Source: Vanessa cardui (Eukaryota; Arthropoda; Insecta; Lepidoptera; Nymphalidae). From it: a stretch of DNA of 64,000 nucleotides. Positions 1 to 15,045 of the stretch are shown here, one piece after another. The notes under the pieces are model-generated. The model did not search any database. It was not told the origin of the DNA and saw nothing but the letters and a program-made list of their open reading frames with translations. Positions within the stretch are counted from its first letter, which is position 1. Every line of letters starts with the position of its first letter. The stretch spans positions 8,060,803 to 8,124,802 of the forward strand of contig NC_061129.1 of assembly GCF_905220365.1 (NCBI RefSeq). Direction: 5' to 3'. Position numbers and translations under genes: made by a program.

Positions 1-687
1 TTTTTATTTCATACAATTGCGCCTACTTTGTTATTTCAAGCATCATATAAAGTAAAAAAAATTTTTATTAAATTAAAATTTCACTACCTCCACGACTTTG
101 TCTGTCTGTATGTTCGCGATAAACTCGAAAACTACTGAACGGATTATCACGAGATTATCACTAATAGACAGAGGTATTAATAAGGAAGGTTTATTTTTAT
201 AATATATTAAGGTTTTTGTTTAAATACTTTGAAATAGAACGACACTTGTTAAATCTGTAAAAAAATATAAAATTAAATGTAAAAATATAAAAAAAACTTA
301 TGTCCACCCATGTGAAGGCGGGACGGGCCGATAGTTATAATTTAACCTTAGTTGTCTACCGGGACTAAAGAAGGGAAAATCTCATTCAACTCTCAGCAAG
401 GCGCCTTTATGAAAATCTTAATATTTCCTTCAAACGAAACACGTTAAATTTAGAAATCAAAGCGGTGTATGTCGTAAGCCTTTATTTATTAAACCACATC
501 TTATTTTAACAACAATTTAATGCATTTACCGAATGTTTTAGATTATTTTTTCGAAATTATATTCTTGATTATTAAATATTATTATTATTACTTAAATTAT
601 TATTTTAATATAACAAGCAGTCATTTTGAATTTAAATAACAATATGAAATAAATTCCATTTAAATAGATTTTATATGATATAGACAC

Positions 688-900
688 ATATAATATACTA
701 GCAGTCGCTCGCGGCTTCGCTTTGAGTTTTACTTTGTCATGTAGTAGGCAAAAAAGTGACATGAACTCTAAGAAAGGACATACCTTTCTTAGAGTTCGTG
801 TTTGCTTTATACTAAATTTCATCAAAATCGGTTCAGCGGTTTGGTCGTGAAAGAGCGACAGACAAACAGAGTTATTTTCACGTTTATAATATTAATTGAG
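688..900 (+). repeat. Non-LTR element tail (cgcggcttcg ... cggttcagcggttt type)
   Basis: Starts with tcgctcgcggcttcgc and ends with tcatcaaaatcggttcagcg, gtgaaagagcgacagacaaa and a ttataatatta tail. The same organisation recurs near 11330-11480 (reverse), 15046-15215, 20390-20530 (reverse) and 42934-43372. Confidence 0.7.
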
Positions 901-1232
901 ATAATATAGATAAATGCATTATACAGGTAATTATCATTATTACGATCTTATGAACGAACCCTCTCAGGTGAACGCCTCTTCCAAAGTTTTCCAATTGTTT
1001 CAGTCTGTGGCGATTTTTATCCACTGCGGTGAAGCGTCTTTTCTTCAACTTCAACACGCAGCTTGCCCTTAGGGGTCAACCCATGTAATGACTTAAATTG
1101 TCCATCTCATAATACATTTTGTATAGGACACTCCATTTTGCTTTCAATCTTGAGCATATTCGAGCACAACTACTTTATTGGTAATGCTCTTGTTTTTGTA
1201 TTACGGATTCTATATACTTTTTCCTTCATTAG

Positions 1233-1325
1233 CATCCCATGTTTGTCCACTGCTGGACGTAGGCCTGTATAAATGCACGCCACTGTGCTCTTTCTTCGGC
1301 TACTCGCATCCAGCTCCTGCTTTTT
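1233..1325 (+). repeat. LINE 3'-tail fragment
   Basis: The block catgtttgtccactgctgga followed by cgtaggcct and atgcacgccac is a motif I recognise from many Lepidoptera LINE tails. It is a fragment only. Confidence 0.5.
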
Positions 1326-1386
1326 TTCTTATTTTGAGCATAATGCATTACACTCCTATTTGGTATTATTTTACTTTAAATGTAAT

Positions 1387-1608
1387 GACGACCTCCGTGG
1401 TCGAGTTGTGTGTACACCGATTATCATAGGTACGCCACTCCGAGGCCCCGGGATCGATTCCCAGCCGAGTCGATGTAGATTATCATTAATTTTCTATCTT
1501 GGGTCTAGGTGTTTGTGGTACCATCGTTACTTCTTATTTTCCATAACACAAGCACTTTAGCTACTTACATTGGAATCAGAGTAATGTATGTGATGCTGTC
1601 TCATATTG
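1387..1608 (+). repeat. tRNA-derived SINE, family B
   Basis: Begins gacgacctccgtggtcgagt, has a tRNA-like B box (ggatcgattcccagccgag) and ends at gatgctgtctcatatt. It is about 85% similar by eye to the copy at 38328. Confidence 0.75.
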
Positions 1609-1750
1609 GCGAATTTCCACATCTAACAAACATACGTAAGGCATAGTAAAATTTACCTGTACTCCTTTACCTTCAGAAGTTATACCACGTTTCTTCTACT
1701 ATTCTTGATCTACTCTTCAATATTAGTTATTAAAAAAATAAATAAATAAA

Positions 1751-2048
1751 ACAGCCTGTAAATTTCTCACTGCTGGGCTAATGGCCTTCTCTCACATTAA
1801 GGAGAGGGCTTGGAACATATTCCACCACGCTGTTTCAATGCGGGTGGAATGCACATGTGGCAGAATTTCATTGAAATTAGACACATGCAGGTTTCCTCAC
1901 GATGTTTTCCTTCACCGCCGAACACGAGCAACATAAATAATAAAATCTAATTAAGCACATATGTATATATAGAGGTGCTTGCCTGAGTTTGAACCCGAAA
2001 TTATCGGTTAAGATGCACGTGTTCTAACCACTGGGCCATCTCGGCTCT
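1751..2048 (-). repeat. tRNA-derived SINE, family A
   Basis: Reverse-oriented copy of the commonest SINE in the window. Read on the minus strand it has a tRNA-like head (gagccgagatggcccagtgg; B box gggttcaaac), a middle part ending in cattccacc, and a 3' tail acagcctg in complement. The head gives pol III promoter boxes. Eight full or partial copies are seen in the window. Confidence 0.85.
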
Positions 2049-3694
2049 CTTAGTTATCTACATACATTTTCAATACAGTTCCAAGTTGTTTCACTATATT
2101 AAAAAGCATAATATAATACCCGTTAACTCTATGAGGTGGTTCTGTCTGAAACTTTTCGCTTGAATGTTTAAAGTGCGATTTTAATTAAGTTATTTCCTTT
2201 ACCATCAAATGAATGTACAAAGTCTCTTAATTAAGGTCAAGTTTATTAAAATTAGATTAATAATTAATTTGATTCAAAATTCAGAGTTAAAACTTTCTTT
2301 GAAAGTTTAGTTCTATCAATTATTTGTTTCCGCGTGACAAAAATTAGTGGGACCCATTATCAATCAGCTACTGTTTATAGAATTTTCAGGCTCATGCTAA
2401 TTTAGAATACACGAAAATTTTCCCCTGCTAATTTGCAACGAATCATCTTCGTGAGCCGATATAGTCCAATTGATAGAACCGCTAAAGCAACTGTAGATTG
2501 TTCAATTATTGTCTTCTATAAGATACTAGAGAGAACTAATTTATATTTACAGCCTTAAATATAGAATATATATCGCTACGTCGTTTCAACTAAAATCTAA
2601 AAAAAGAATATATACATATTATTAACCGGAATATCTCTATTTGCGTAATATATTCTGAGATTTAAAGCCCATTCTTTATAATTACATTTTCATTGTAGTT
2701 AGTAAATTCGAAATAAATTCAATTCATACGGATTTTATTTACAGCCTTTAAGTCGCTGACGACCTTTCAGAATATGTCAAGAAAGTTCGTAAAAAAAACG
2801 GTAAATCCAAATATTATTTGAATTACTCATTTTTATCTTTGAATGTAAACAATTAAGTCAGCCGTTAAACTGCAATTAAATAAAAAGTCGAAGAGATTGT
2901 TAATGGCGGAGTTACTCATATATACAAATATTAAATTTAAAAAAAAGTATTTCACTTTGGCCTTGGTGTGCTTATAAATGATTTTATTACACATTCCTTA
3001 ACCATTCTTAATAAATATGAATATTAACAAAGCAAAGATAATCTAAGTACATGCAGGCGCATCCCAAAACGGTAGATAATGCCTGCATAAATACCCTCCC
3101 ATATCAACAAATCTTATAAAAAGAGATCATATATGAAAATCCACAATATTAACTTCCCGCTTAAAATTCGTCTAAACAATTAAATTAAAACAGACGCTGC
3201 GAACGCTAACATTTCCTACGATAAAGCGTTTTAAAATTCTTAATATAAATCCAGAAACATATTCAGACTTCTGAAATACACGTAATTAACCGGTTTGTCA
3301 ATAAGAAAAGAAGACTTAGGTAAATTGGTTTTAAAATATTTCTTCAAATTAATCTCCTTCTAAATTTCTCATAACATCGTTTTTCATTTGAAAACATTCG
3401 TCTTTTCACCAATGAAATTCAATTTAATAAATATAAAAACAAGTCTATAGCGGTGACTTCTCCATTCAATGAAATATGTAATTAAATTCCGTAACAAAAG
3501 TAAGCTAAGTTTCTTATCGGTTCGTCTCAGTAGAATCAACATTCCGAACGATTAATAGCTTTACACTCAATTTAATCCTTTAAAATGACCTAAAATTCGA
3601 AATGCTAAATTTTCTTCATATAAAAAAGTTACAATATCTCATTGTAAGGAATTACTGATATACCTATCAATACCCTTTAATTAAGTTTATAGCT

Positions 3695-3790
3695 AGGAGT
3701 GCAGACGACAATAGCCCAAAGGGTCAAGATCGAACCTACGACTTTTTAGGTCGTCAGGCGGCACTTACCACTGCGCCATTAACGCTATAG
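3695..3790 (-). repeat. tRNA-like SINE head fragment
   Basis: On the minus strand it reads taatggcgcagtggtaagtg (A box) and gtaggttcgatc (B box), followed by a short SINE-like body. It is not a full tRNA: no acceptor stem pairs. Confidence 0.55.
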
Positions 3791-6230
3791 ATAATCAATC
3801 ACAGTGTTACTTACTTTGTATTTTCATTCAATGAAATTACCTTCTCGACTGACGAAAAATATTTTTAAAGTAAAACAGTATTAGATTTGTAAAATATTTT
3901 TTAATATATAAAAGCAATTCTATGCCATTATCGCTAATTTATTAGGTCGCTACTCCTTTATATTTAAGATGGATTTTCGAGTGCCCTTAATTCCCTCGAG
4001 GCGTTGACAAAACTTTTTGAAATATTATTCTTAGCTGTTTGAAATAGATGATATGACTACGGTAACATTTTAAACAAAATCATTGAAAATAGTTAAGTTT
4101 ACGAGTCAATCGGAAATCTATGGGTCATAATAAAAACAATCACCTTGCTTCTATTGTATTGTTTCGTTATCTATACCGTTATTCTTATTTTTTTTTAAAC
4201 GAATCCTCTATTGAATACATTTTCTTGTAGTAGAGAGAATTATTTAATTTATACTATATATAAATTACATAATTCTCGCTTATTTATTAATGACAATTTT
4301 TTTTCTAATCATCACAAAGATTTATCGTTTCAAGTTGTAAAGCTAGTATGTAAAAATATCATCAATCATGTAAATTTTAATTAAATAAAATTTTTAGATA
4401 GATAGAAGCAGAAAAATAACGTACAATGAAAATGTGACCTCAAAAGAACGAAATTTATAAATAGTTAACAGTTTTTGCTTCATGAAAAAAAAGCTCAAAG
4501 GTTATATAACGTAAAATTAAGGTAAATTACTTAAGTAAAGTTATCAGTTTATTTGTAAGAATTACTTGTTTTAATCAATAAAAGTACTGAATTGAAAAAA
4601 ATAACAAACCTTGTGTAGGAAATTTTAATATATTTTATAAATGTATATATTCATATCCAAAGTTTCGCGGGTCAGCGAACTTCCGGGAAAATGATTTTAT
4701 TATGAAAACATGTTACCAACTCGATAAATTACAACCAAGCGTAATGATGCGCTAAATACATAGAAAAGGATAGCTGACATTTATATTTCATTTAAAAATT
4801 ACAGACAATACATTAGTTTAGTTCAAATTCTTAAATTAAAATAATCTTAAAATTTAAATTAAAAAATATATCGAATCTATGTAACTAAAAAGGTTTTATT
4901 CATTCTAAAAAAATATTATAAAGCGGCTGTACAGTTAAACAATGCTTCGTCTTCTTTTTTCAATTTTCAAATTACGGTGTTTCAAACTCACCGGTAAACA
5001 ACGTTTATAAATAAGACCGTAATATGTACAACGTGACTCATTAACCATTTTACTTTTAATACTTTTAAATAATAATTACATATTGAACAATGTGCTTGCT
5101 TAACATTTTCGCATATTATTATAAATCTTCAAATTTCGTAGCATATATTTCAAAATCATGATGTCATCCATTGCCAAGACCTAGACTTGACTATGTTTAG
5201 CTATAAACAAGACAATTGTCGTACCTATATAAAAAAACGCATTAATACCGTTGTCGTATGTTTACGAATAGATGTAAAATATTTTATAACAGATATGCAG
5301 TTGTTTTTATGTCACTTTGCATGTAATAAACTACGTTGGATGACCTTATACGTATGGGTGCGTCCATTTGTCACTTTATACATACAAATAATATAGAATT
5401 TTACCATCTTAGTGTATGAGCATAAATTTAGTCCTTACAAGAAGTAACTTATTTCTAGTAACTGATCAAAATAACCCTTTAATATAATAATCGGGAAATC
5501 GTTAGAGAGGAATCTTTCTTATAATAATATACTAGTTTTCTCACGCGTATTTGAGTGTAGGTTAGGTTGTGTTGGATTTGATGGTTGTAGGTTGTAGGTA
5601 TGAAAAATATTCCTTTTTTTGGGACCAAACTTGCTTCATTTAAAATTTCGTTAAATTTGATTTAGTCGTTTAATCTTAAAAGCGTAACGGCCAGATAACT
5701 TTGCTTTTAATTGAGTGACTTGTACTAGCGCTATTTTGAATTTTGTTGAAGATTTCTTTTAACGCTTACTGCAACTAATCTATAAAAGATACGAATACGC
5801 TGTCGAGAATTTTATAGCAGATATTTTAGAAATAGATAAATCTTGAGTACAATATTTTCATGCATTTATTATCGTTCACCAACATTTACTTGGAATTTGT
5901 CCGGTCCGAAAATTGTCTTTTCAATTACATTGAAGTAAAAAGTTATTTTCTCATAAATGATATAGCGTAAAAACATGATATTGCTAAACCCAATCATGAG
6001 TATATGGACAAACATAATGTGAAGGTTCCTATCAGAATAATAGTTTTGTGTTATCAAAAAAACAAATGAGAAAAGTTAGCTTTCATAATGTTTGATTCGT
6101 TTTATTTCATATATCATTTTTATTGAATCTCACTTACTAGCTCGAAAGAACTTTAATGAATTTTTGAGTGAAACGGTGTGAGAAATGAAATGTATCTCAT
6201 GGTAAACATTTCATTTATATTGGTGCTTCA

Positions 6231-6519
6231 ACAGCCTGTAAATTTCGCACTCCTGGGCTAAGGCCTCCTCTCCCTTTGAGGAGAAGGTTTGGTACATATT
6301 CCACCACGCTGTTCAAATGCGGCTTGGTGGAATGTGGCAGAATTTCTATGAAATGATGGATGCAGGTTTCCTCATGATGTTTTCCTACACCGTCGAGCAC
6401 GAGATGAATTATAAACACAAATTAAGCGCCTGAATATTCAGTGGTGCTTGCCTGGGTTTGAGCACGCAATCATCAGTTAATATTTCACGCGTTCTAACCT
6501 CTGGGCCATCTCGGCTCTA
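6231..6519 (-). repeat. tRNA-derived SINE, family A
   Basis: Second reverse copy, with the same tail (acagcctgtaaatttc) and tRNA-like head ending tcggctc. It is diverged from the first by scattered substitutions and small indels. Confidence 0.85.
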
Positions 6520-9500
6520 TATTGGTTCAGTAGATTTATTATTTGGATGACATAAATGAAAATGTACTTGTTTAATAATAAACATTATTTGATTGATATA
6601 ATTTTTAATTAGAAAAACCGGCCCCAATTTCGGTCTCATTTGAAAAATATAAAAATATAAGTACGTTGTTAGCGCGGCGTGAACCATGAAATTAAGTGTG
6701 CTGAAAATAAAAGTTTCACATAAATTTTATTCAGTGCGATTGAAAATTAAAGAATATCTTTCAAATGTCCTCTACGTCTGAAAAATATCCATTAATTTGG
6801 TAGCATTTTAGTCATGGAATTGTTTTGTTTTATATATTACAACATTTTATTTTATATTAATATAACTTTTATATTTATCATGGTCCATTGTCAATCCTTT
6901 GTCAATTATAAGACTTACTGAAGAAACAACAAACTGGATTTCGATAATTTCATAAATCTTACGAATATTATCCCGTGAACCAGGGAAATATTGAGAGGTC
7001 TAAGAAGGGGATCAAATGTTTAGGTGTCGAAGATACATTTTACTCATAAAAGGGTTCAATTGAACGGGAAAACTTTACAAAGAATCATTTGTATCCTAAG
7101 CGAGAATCTCTTACAAAACGGGTTTATTACTTAAGATGAATAATGCCTTTGAATTGTTGACTACGACGTTATAAAGTTCAAACAATATGCGCAAATATGG
7201 ACGTACCTTTATAAATTTAATTATAATTTACACCCATAAGTTGAGGGTTAATACGTCATGACATTGCCATACTAAAATTATTATATAATGAGATGTTAAG
7301 TAACTTTATTCACTAGAATAATTATTATATTGAACTAGCTGTGCACGCGACTTGGATTTAACTAGAAGACTGGCTTCGTAAATTATGTGCTTGTATGTAC
7401 CGCTATAAATATTTTCTTTTAAGTTCTAATAGTAAACAATCTTCAATCTTTTAAATATATTCAAAAACAGATCTTCTTATATTTTTTTATATATCAATAA
7501 TCATTTTATTTTGTTGCCATTACTTACGCTGTTCCGCAGAAACCATCTTGAGCCTGAACCGCTTGATACTGATTTGTCGTCCAGTCACATAAAATACAGT
7601 TAGTTAAATTTTCACCAGTTTTCGTGTTCATCAAATAAATAGCTTATTATTTTTAATTTGAACCGCTTATTTATAATGTTACATATTAAAGTAAATAGAA
7701 TATGCACTATGAATAAAAATCTTATTTCGTCGTTGATTTTTGATAAATTTATCCTTTGAGATATTCGCGCTAAGAGATGCACAAATCTTACTCTAAGAAA
7801 CAGCTTGAAGTGACACATAAAATATTAAGATATGATATTAAACATTCGCAGTAAATAAGCATATATAAAAGATTATTTTTCAAAGTAAGTTGCATATAGA
7901 TAAGGTAATATAAAAGAGTAACTGCACTAACGTGTTTTTACTTTGTAAATAATTAAAAAAAAAAAAAACAAAACATAACGGTTCTTTTTTGTTATCGATC
8001 CCACTTAATGCTTTTTTTTAACTAACGCTACCCTAATGTTTGTAAAATTCAATTGTAAAAACATGTATTCGAAGTAAATAATTATAGCTTTTTATACGAT
8101 TTAAAAATCACAAATGGTAGTTTACATTTAATCATTTTGTTATTTATTATAATGTTGCATACGTTACCCTCCATAAATGTTAAGGCACTTTGAAATAGTG
8201 AATATCAGTAGGCTTTTAGTTTAGCTTAGATTACAACCACAGTACCACTGATGTAGTTTGAGTTCCGATGACTTCTCTGGTTTATTCTGAATTATACAAT
8301 AAAAAGGGCTCTTGCCATCATCCACATTTGTACCTTTTTATTTATATTTAATAACATTCGAGCCTTACGGTCTTCGCGTTTCGTATCTATTGTATAACAT
8401 CTGACCCTTTCACCATGGTGTTGTTGTTAACATTAACATTATATGCCCTCAGAAAATGGCTTGGGACCAACTGACGGTAATCAAGCAGTGCGCGCTCATT
8501 GGGCAAATCAAGAAGCGCGCACTTTCAACACCCTGTGACACATTTCCGTCCCTTTTAACGAAATCCCTCAGATTAAAAAACGAGACAAAAAAGAGTTATA
8601 ATGCATAAAAAATATTACGATAGATTATAAAATTACGACAACAGAATAAGTTTAAGTAACAAATAAACAGTCTCATTTTCCCATTTATAATATTAGTTAG
8701 CATAATAATACTGTTTTAATACGACTTATAAGTCATAATATGTATGAATTCAGTTTAATTAATACTTTGGAATAGAAGTTACGCCGAACTGAACGAAATG
8801 AGGGTCGTTTTCAAAATTATTCATTCATGTTAAGATGCTCATTAGCTTACGATTATTCGTTCATTAACGGCTCTTTGAATTCAGCCAGGTATTGTTTTGT
8901 ACGATTATATATATGTACGTATATTATTCCGTATTTTTCAAATATAATCCCCTTAATCTCTTTTAATCTGGATTAAGTCTCAGTTATAGGACGGCACATG
9001 CTCTAGTTAAAATGTTAAAACTCAATGTGTGCTCATACTTTGGATCAGTGATGTTAATCGCTGATGCGTTTAATACCAAATAGTTGGCTACTAAATGTAG
9101 TTCCCTCTATATGGTATACTATCTTCTGCTCGCGACTCCGTCCGTGTAGATTACGAATTTGTGACAACATTGCGTATCTCAAAAGAAAATCAAAATAACC
9201 CATAAAGATATAAAATAAAATAAATAGAATTAAGAAGATGATTCTGGTTGATTTTCTACACCTTGTGTCCGAAAATTCCAAATATCTTACAGAACCACAT
9301 TTTTTCCACAGTAAAATTTAACCAACGTTACTCCTGAATAATGTAGCTTTCAAATATTAAAAGATTTTTTTCAGATCGGTTCAGTAGTTTTTGATCCTAT
9401 TCATTACAAACAAACAAAGTCTTCCTCTTTATAATATTAGTATAGATAGTATAGATGTGTACATACCTTAACATATTTCCTAGAGCTACTTGTTTCTATG

Positions 9501-11324
9501 TATTTCTACTCTTAGGGTCATGTGTTCAGGGTAAGTGCGTCAATCATTACCTCGCTGAAGTGTGCAACTCTAAGGATGTACACGCAATGCGAGCTTACCC
9601 CGGGGAGACATAATCCCCAATAAATAATTTCCCAATATTTTTTTCTCCCTACAATCTGTATCCGGATTTTCTAAATATATACTTACAAATCAAAAAGGAG
9701 TTGGAAATATTCTGACTGAATTTATTTATCAAACAACAATATTTCGTATCAATGGAATAAATCTTGTGGTCTTAGAATAAATCCTTTGAAATTTAAGCTA
9801 TTGAATTCGGTAGTGATAAGCTTACTTCGTGGATTAACTGATTACAATAATCGATTATATTTGATAATATCCAATCTGCGAAAATGTAAAACGTAGTCTT
9901 GTGAATGTTAAGCCTATATTTAGGTTGTATTTTTGACAAATATCTGTCTTATTTCCAGAAGTAAATAAAATCATAAGAAATTAATTTAACTTTAGTTGAG
10001 ATCTATTTACTTAAGGGGACTACATGAGCTAAATGCAAGTTTTAAAATGCCAAAAGTATATAATCCAATGCAATAAACCAAATGAAAAATTATGTTAATC
10101 TTCAGGATACATGCTAGTTATTTTTTGTTTTGAAAACATGATGTTATTAATTTGGTACGATAGAAAAACATCGCAAAGTTACCTCTAAAAAAGTATTTTT
10201 TTGTTTTTTAACTATACTTATATACCTTCAATAATTTTGGTCTTTCGTCAGATTATTCTACAAACAATATACTAAATAATTGTAATTTAAGTTATTTAGT
10301 AAAATGAATAGATTTTTTTTAAACGTGTTACATTTTTTTAAATAAAAATAAATTAAATATACCTTATTTAATGAAGTCTTTGAATTGGTTTAGAAATCAA
10401 TCATTTCCCTTTTTCTACTCGACTTTCTTCAATTCCGTTATTCATTTCTATCTCAAAATGACTTTCAAGTTCTTCAGCGAGACCAATTCTTGCCATTCCT
10501 ACCTAATCCTCGTCCTTTTATACTGCCTTTCTACGTTGAAGCTTCACGTGATTAAATGGCAACACTTGTGTCTACAAAACGCTACTAACTGTTTTAAAAA
10601 AATTTGCTTAATAATCTTATTTGAGTTCTTAAAAAGTCAAATACGAATGTTGATGATTATTATTATTGATTGTACGTCGAAAATGCAATGCAATGCAATG
10701 TGCTTCAAGTGGCTGAGTTTCCTTATCATTACAATTTTGATATCTTAAATCTTAAAGTGAATAACCATCTTGTAGATAAGCGTTTTCTATCTCAGAACAT
10801 TAGTATGTACCTTACGTTTGACTACAATATTAGGTACTTGGTGGTAAGGACATACTGTACTACTGGACCGATTAGCGTTATACTATATAACTACTTCCGA
10901 AAAGTTAATTAATTATTCTTTAACATTGGATATGCCCCAAGTTCTGTCAATAGTATCGAGTGTAATAAAAACGTTAGTCATAATAACAATCATCGATTAA
11001 TATCGAATAAAAAGTAACGAAATTAATTTGAGGAGATAGCGATTCTGTTTAGGAGCGTACGTAGTTATCTCGCCGGCGCGCCGCATCAGTTTCCGTTTAC
11101 GAGCGACTCCTGCGCACCGCGTAAACAATTATCACATTAAACAGAGAACAAAGAACTCATGTGTCGATAAATAGATGTTTTAGACGTACAAATAAAAAAT
11201 GACCTTTAAACTGAATTATGCTCATACGTGCGATTTAAATAGAATTTATTGTTACACAAGACAAATAAAATGTTTACGATCATTTTTAAGTCACACAATA
11301 AAAATATATATATCTATATTAATA

Positions 11325-11480
11325 TTGTATGGTAATGTGAAAGTGGCTATGTCTGTCTGTCTATCGCTCTTTCACGACCAAACCGCTTAACTGAATTTAG
11401 ATAAAATCTGGTATGAAGCAAACTTGAATTTTAAGGAAGGACATAGGCTACTTTTTTGCCTAACACATGAAAACCGCGAA
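11325..11480 (-). repeat. Non-LTR element tail, reverse copy
   Basis: Reverse-oriented member of the family at 688-900: tatgtctgtctgtctatcgc, then tctttcacgaccaaaccgct. Confidence 0.6.
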
Positions 11481-12254
11481 TGTTTCTTGTTGTTTGGCTC
11501 ACTCTAATCTAGCAGACATATACAGCTTAAGCTATTATCCTTAAAAAGTATTCTTTATGATTCTATATCATTCCTTGTCTTTATATTCAAAGTATCTTTC
11601 ATCGTAAGTATTCTATTTTTGAAATCGGCCTGGGGATATCGTTATCCTTATCACAATTAAATTATACAAAGTTTATGAAATGCCATACATCACAAACAAA
11701 CATGGGCGCGGCGATGGCAATTTTTTTTCTTGGAATCTATTGAAATAATGAGCTAAAATGTGGTCTGTTAAAATCAATAATCTTAAACTGAGCTCATTTG
11801 TAGATGACGTCAGCATTAAGTTATGTATCATAATTGGGAACCTTGCCTTCATAATTCACATGTCCTTTACATAGATCATCTTCCGATCTCAAACTCCTAT
11901 ATATGTATTTCAAAGAATAAATTGATTTTCATTACGTCATATTTCTTTTATTTTTCATATACTTGGCTAACGACAGTGACGATGGTGTAACATTACACTT
12001 ATTGTTAAACTGTCAGAGCTGTTAAATTATGTAATGCGCTTCGCATGTAAATCGCATGTCGTAAATCGTAATCCTTAAATACGTTCAATAGCCTAGCAAA
12101 CCATTAGGTGTGTGTTTCAATAGCACACTTATTTATACATTTCTATTCTTTTATATATTTGCAATACACTTTAACATAAGCTTCAATAGTTCTCAAGACT
12201 ATCCGTAATATTATAGCATTAATCTTACAATTTGATATAAATATTTTTTTCATA

Positions 12255-12350
12255 TAACTCTAGCCCCTATCCCAATTTCTTTGGGATCGGCGCAGCATGT
12301 CTTCTTCTTTCATACTTCCTATTTGACGTCATCTCACAAATAACATTCTT
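12255..12350 (-). repeat. Dispersed repeat fragment
   Basis: Carries the block tgggatcggcgcagcatgtc followed by ttcttcttt, frequent in lepidopteran genomes. Only this copy is evident here, so the extent is approximate. Confidence 0.4.
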
Positions 12351-14293
12351 TCCAGCCATTTTTTGTAATAATACTTAATAGTCATTATTGTAAATATTTA
12401 TACAACAAACAAAAACAACAACATCTGCAACTGGCATAAATATAAATAAAGAATAAAATAAAAAAAATTATAGTATAAAAATATGAATTTTTGTATGTAA
12501 CTAAAACCTATACAGTCTAGGGATATCAATTATTGTATAAAGATGAAGATGAATTCTTCGATATTATTAAGCATTGTATCGAATGGTAATGTGACCTGCC
12601 GCAAGAATAAATGCATATTTGATGTTACCTGACCTCAATAAATGAATTTGAATGATTATTTGACGAAGTTGACAATACTCTAAGAGCGAAACACACTTCA
12701 ACAAACCTATTAAAATTAACTATGTACCATTTGCCTTTAACAATGTAATATGAATAAAAAAAACTAAAATTGCTAAAAGAAGAGAATTGTATATCATTTC
12801 AAAATTTAAAATTAGTAAATAGCCTCTTCCGACCTCTCATTATCATTAATTTGAATAGTTACAAAACTTGCAACATAGTGGTTTTGCAGCTATAGTACCG
12901 CCAATTAGCAATATATTGTCTGCTAAATACCTCACTAGTATTAGCCCACGACATCGCCCGAGTTTTTTCTACGTGCTAGGTAACCTATCTCCTTTTCTTA
13001 CCCTCTGACAACGTCTATGCATGAAATCATGATGACAAACATGAAACGTTAACGGATCACGATGAAAGACACTCATTTTCGTATTTAAAATAAATAAATA
13101 AATATATTTTTCAGTTGCTACATATAATAAAACTATAACATGAAAATTGGAATCAACCTAATAACTCATATTAGGTACAACCAGTGCTTGTACGAAATAG
13201 CCCCGCTGTTCCAAAACATTTTTTTTAAATACGTATTTACTGCGATCATTTACATTAAGGATCCTATGTGACAGCACTTAAATATGTAATATATAACTGA
13301 TATCGTATTATACCAATACAATATTCTTTAACAAACAACACTAAAGCAGTATAATTTTGTATTTAGTAATTTCCTAGAAGTAATAAGCTTCCTAAATAAG
13401 TATATTTCTTATATTAACAAATTCGATTTGTCGCTGTCATGAAAGCCGCTGATCGATGAATATACCCAGATACTTTAGTCAAGGAAACCTTTTTTTAGCG
13501 TAGGAGGGCTACAGTTTCGGGTCTTACAGCCAAATATTTTAATTTAAAAATCGTTATTGGGTTGCGTTCTATTATTTATGAAATAACAAATAAAGCTATT
13601 TTTAGGCTAAAAAGGCTGTTAGGCTAAAGAGAAATCCTAGAAAGCCCAGACTATATGTTTGTATTCAAGGCCTCCCGCGTTTAATGTAGTTATAATGTGT
13701 TGTCAGTGGTGACGCTTTCTCTGGAATAAACAAACTTATCTATGGAACTTGTATTCCTTTAATCTAATTATATAGATATTATAATTGAATAATATAGATC
13801 AATTTTACAAAATAGGCCACTTATTTTGACGTAATATTCTTTTTTACAACAATTACTATCATACAAGTAATATCATTTATATTACTACTGCATACGCTAA
13901 TGTCGGTCGGTATTTTGGGATATCAAAGTGAAATGGGATTTGTGTAGCGAGAGATAGCAACGCTTTTTTTTTTAATTTTAAACGATGTTAAGCCGGTAGT
14001 GAAAGGTTTAAACTTAATAACTTTAATAGGTCGTAAAGCGTATGAGCTAACATGTGTTCATATATATCATACAAAGACTTTTGAAGATTTTATTACTATG
14101 TATAAAGTCAGTAACTACTTAGGTCAGCGTAGGAGCTGACCTAAACGGCACACTTGAGATCTTCGTAATGTGTTCAAAACCAAGACGAAAGTATTACAGA
14201 TATATATGCGCATAATTTATGTGATTTTTAAAACGGTTTATGGGTTTTTCGTATTTAATTTATATTTAATTAATTTTATAATTTTTATATCAT

Positions 14294-14535
14294 ATAGGTA
14301 GGCTGACTGACAAGTGAGTAACCTGGGTTAATGGTCATCACTGCAATTTGAGTCTAGGAAAGGTTAATTATTTCTCATATCACCAATGCGCTACGATCAA
14401 ACTAATATTGCGTCCTATGGCTTGCAACACATGGCTCATTCGCCCTACAAAACAGGTTTATTTCATTAAATTCGGCCATAGAACATATGATGAGTGGTAC
14501 CTACCCAGACGGGCTTGCACAAAGTACTACCACTA
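14294..14535 (+). repeat. Dispersed repeat, tataggt family
   Basis: Begins tataggtaggctgactgaca and ends ctacccagacgggcttgcac aaa. The same family is found at 19243, 20683 (reverse), 30218, 38861, 49962 (reverse) and 55088 (reverse). Confidence 0.65.
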
Positions 14536-15045
14536 TATAAATGCTGATGTTTAATCGTTAAATTTATAGATTTTTTCTAAGGAAACTCGGGTATTCAGAT
14601 GATTTTATGATGATAGAAGTAGGTGAGAAGTTTGATTTGAAAACATTTCATGGCGTCTTATTGACATGTTATATGCGTCGCCAATGAGAACGATCTCTCT
14701 TAAGCAAATGAACGAATTGAACGTGTATCTCTTTAATCCACAAACATATCGCCTTGATGTTCCGGTTTGAATGCCAAGAAAGTCAGTTTACCTAATTTTT
14801 TAAGGTGGGCGGTGTATTTACGGTAAGAAGTAGTTTATATGTCTTACGGTACGGCAGGTGACCAAATACTATAAGAAAGTCCATTTGTTTGCCTTCCTAA
14901 AATAAATTATACAAACAAAATCATCCGCAGAGAAGAACACACGTTTGTATTATCATAACAATGCGCTTGATCCTTCATTATAATTAGTTTGGCTTTATAT
15001 ACTTATTACTGAGGCTTAGAAATAATGTCTAGACATTTATAAATA

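Noticed and set aside
10371..10748. 125-codon plus-strand frame in the left desert
   Set aside because: Low-complexity Phe/Leu/Ile/Lys/Asn composition typical of AT-rich non-coding DNA, with no domain, no splice support and no conserved motif.
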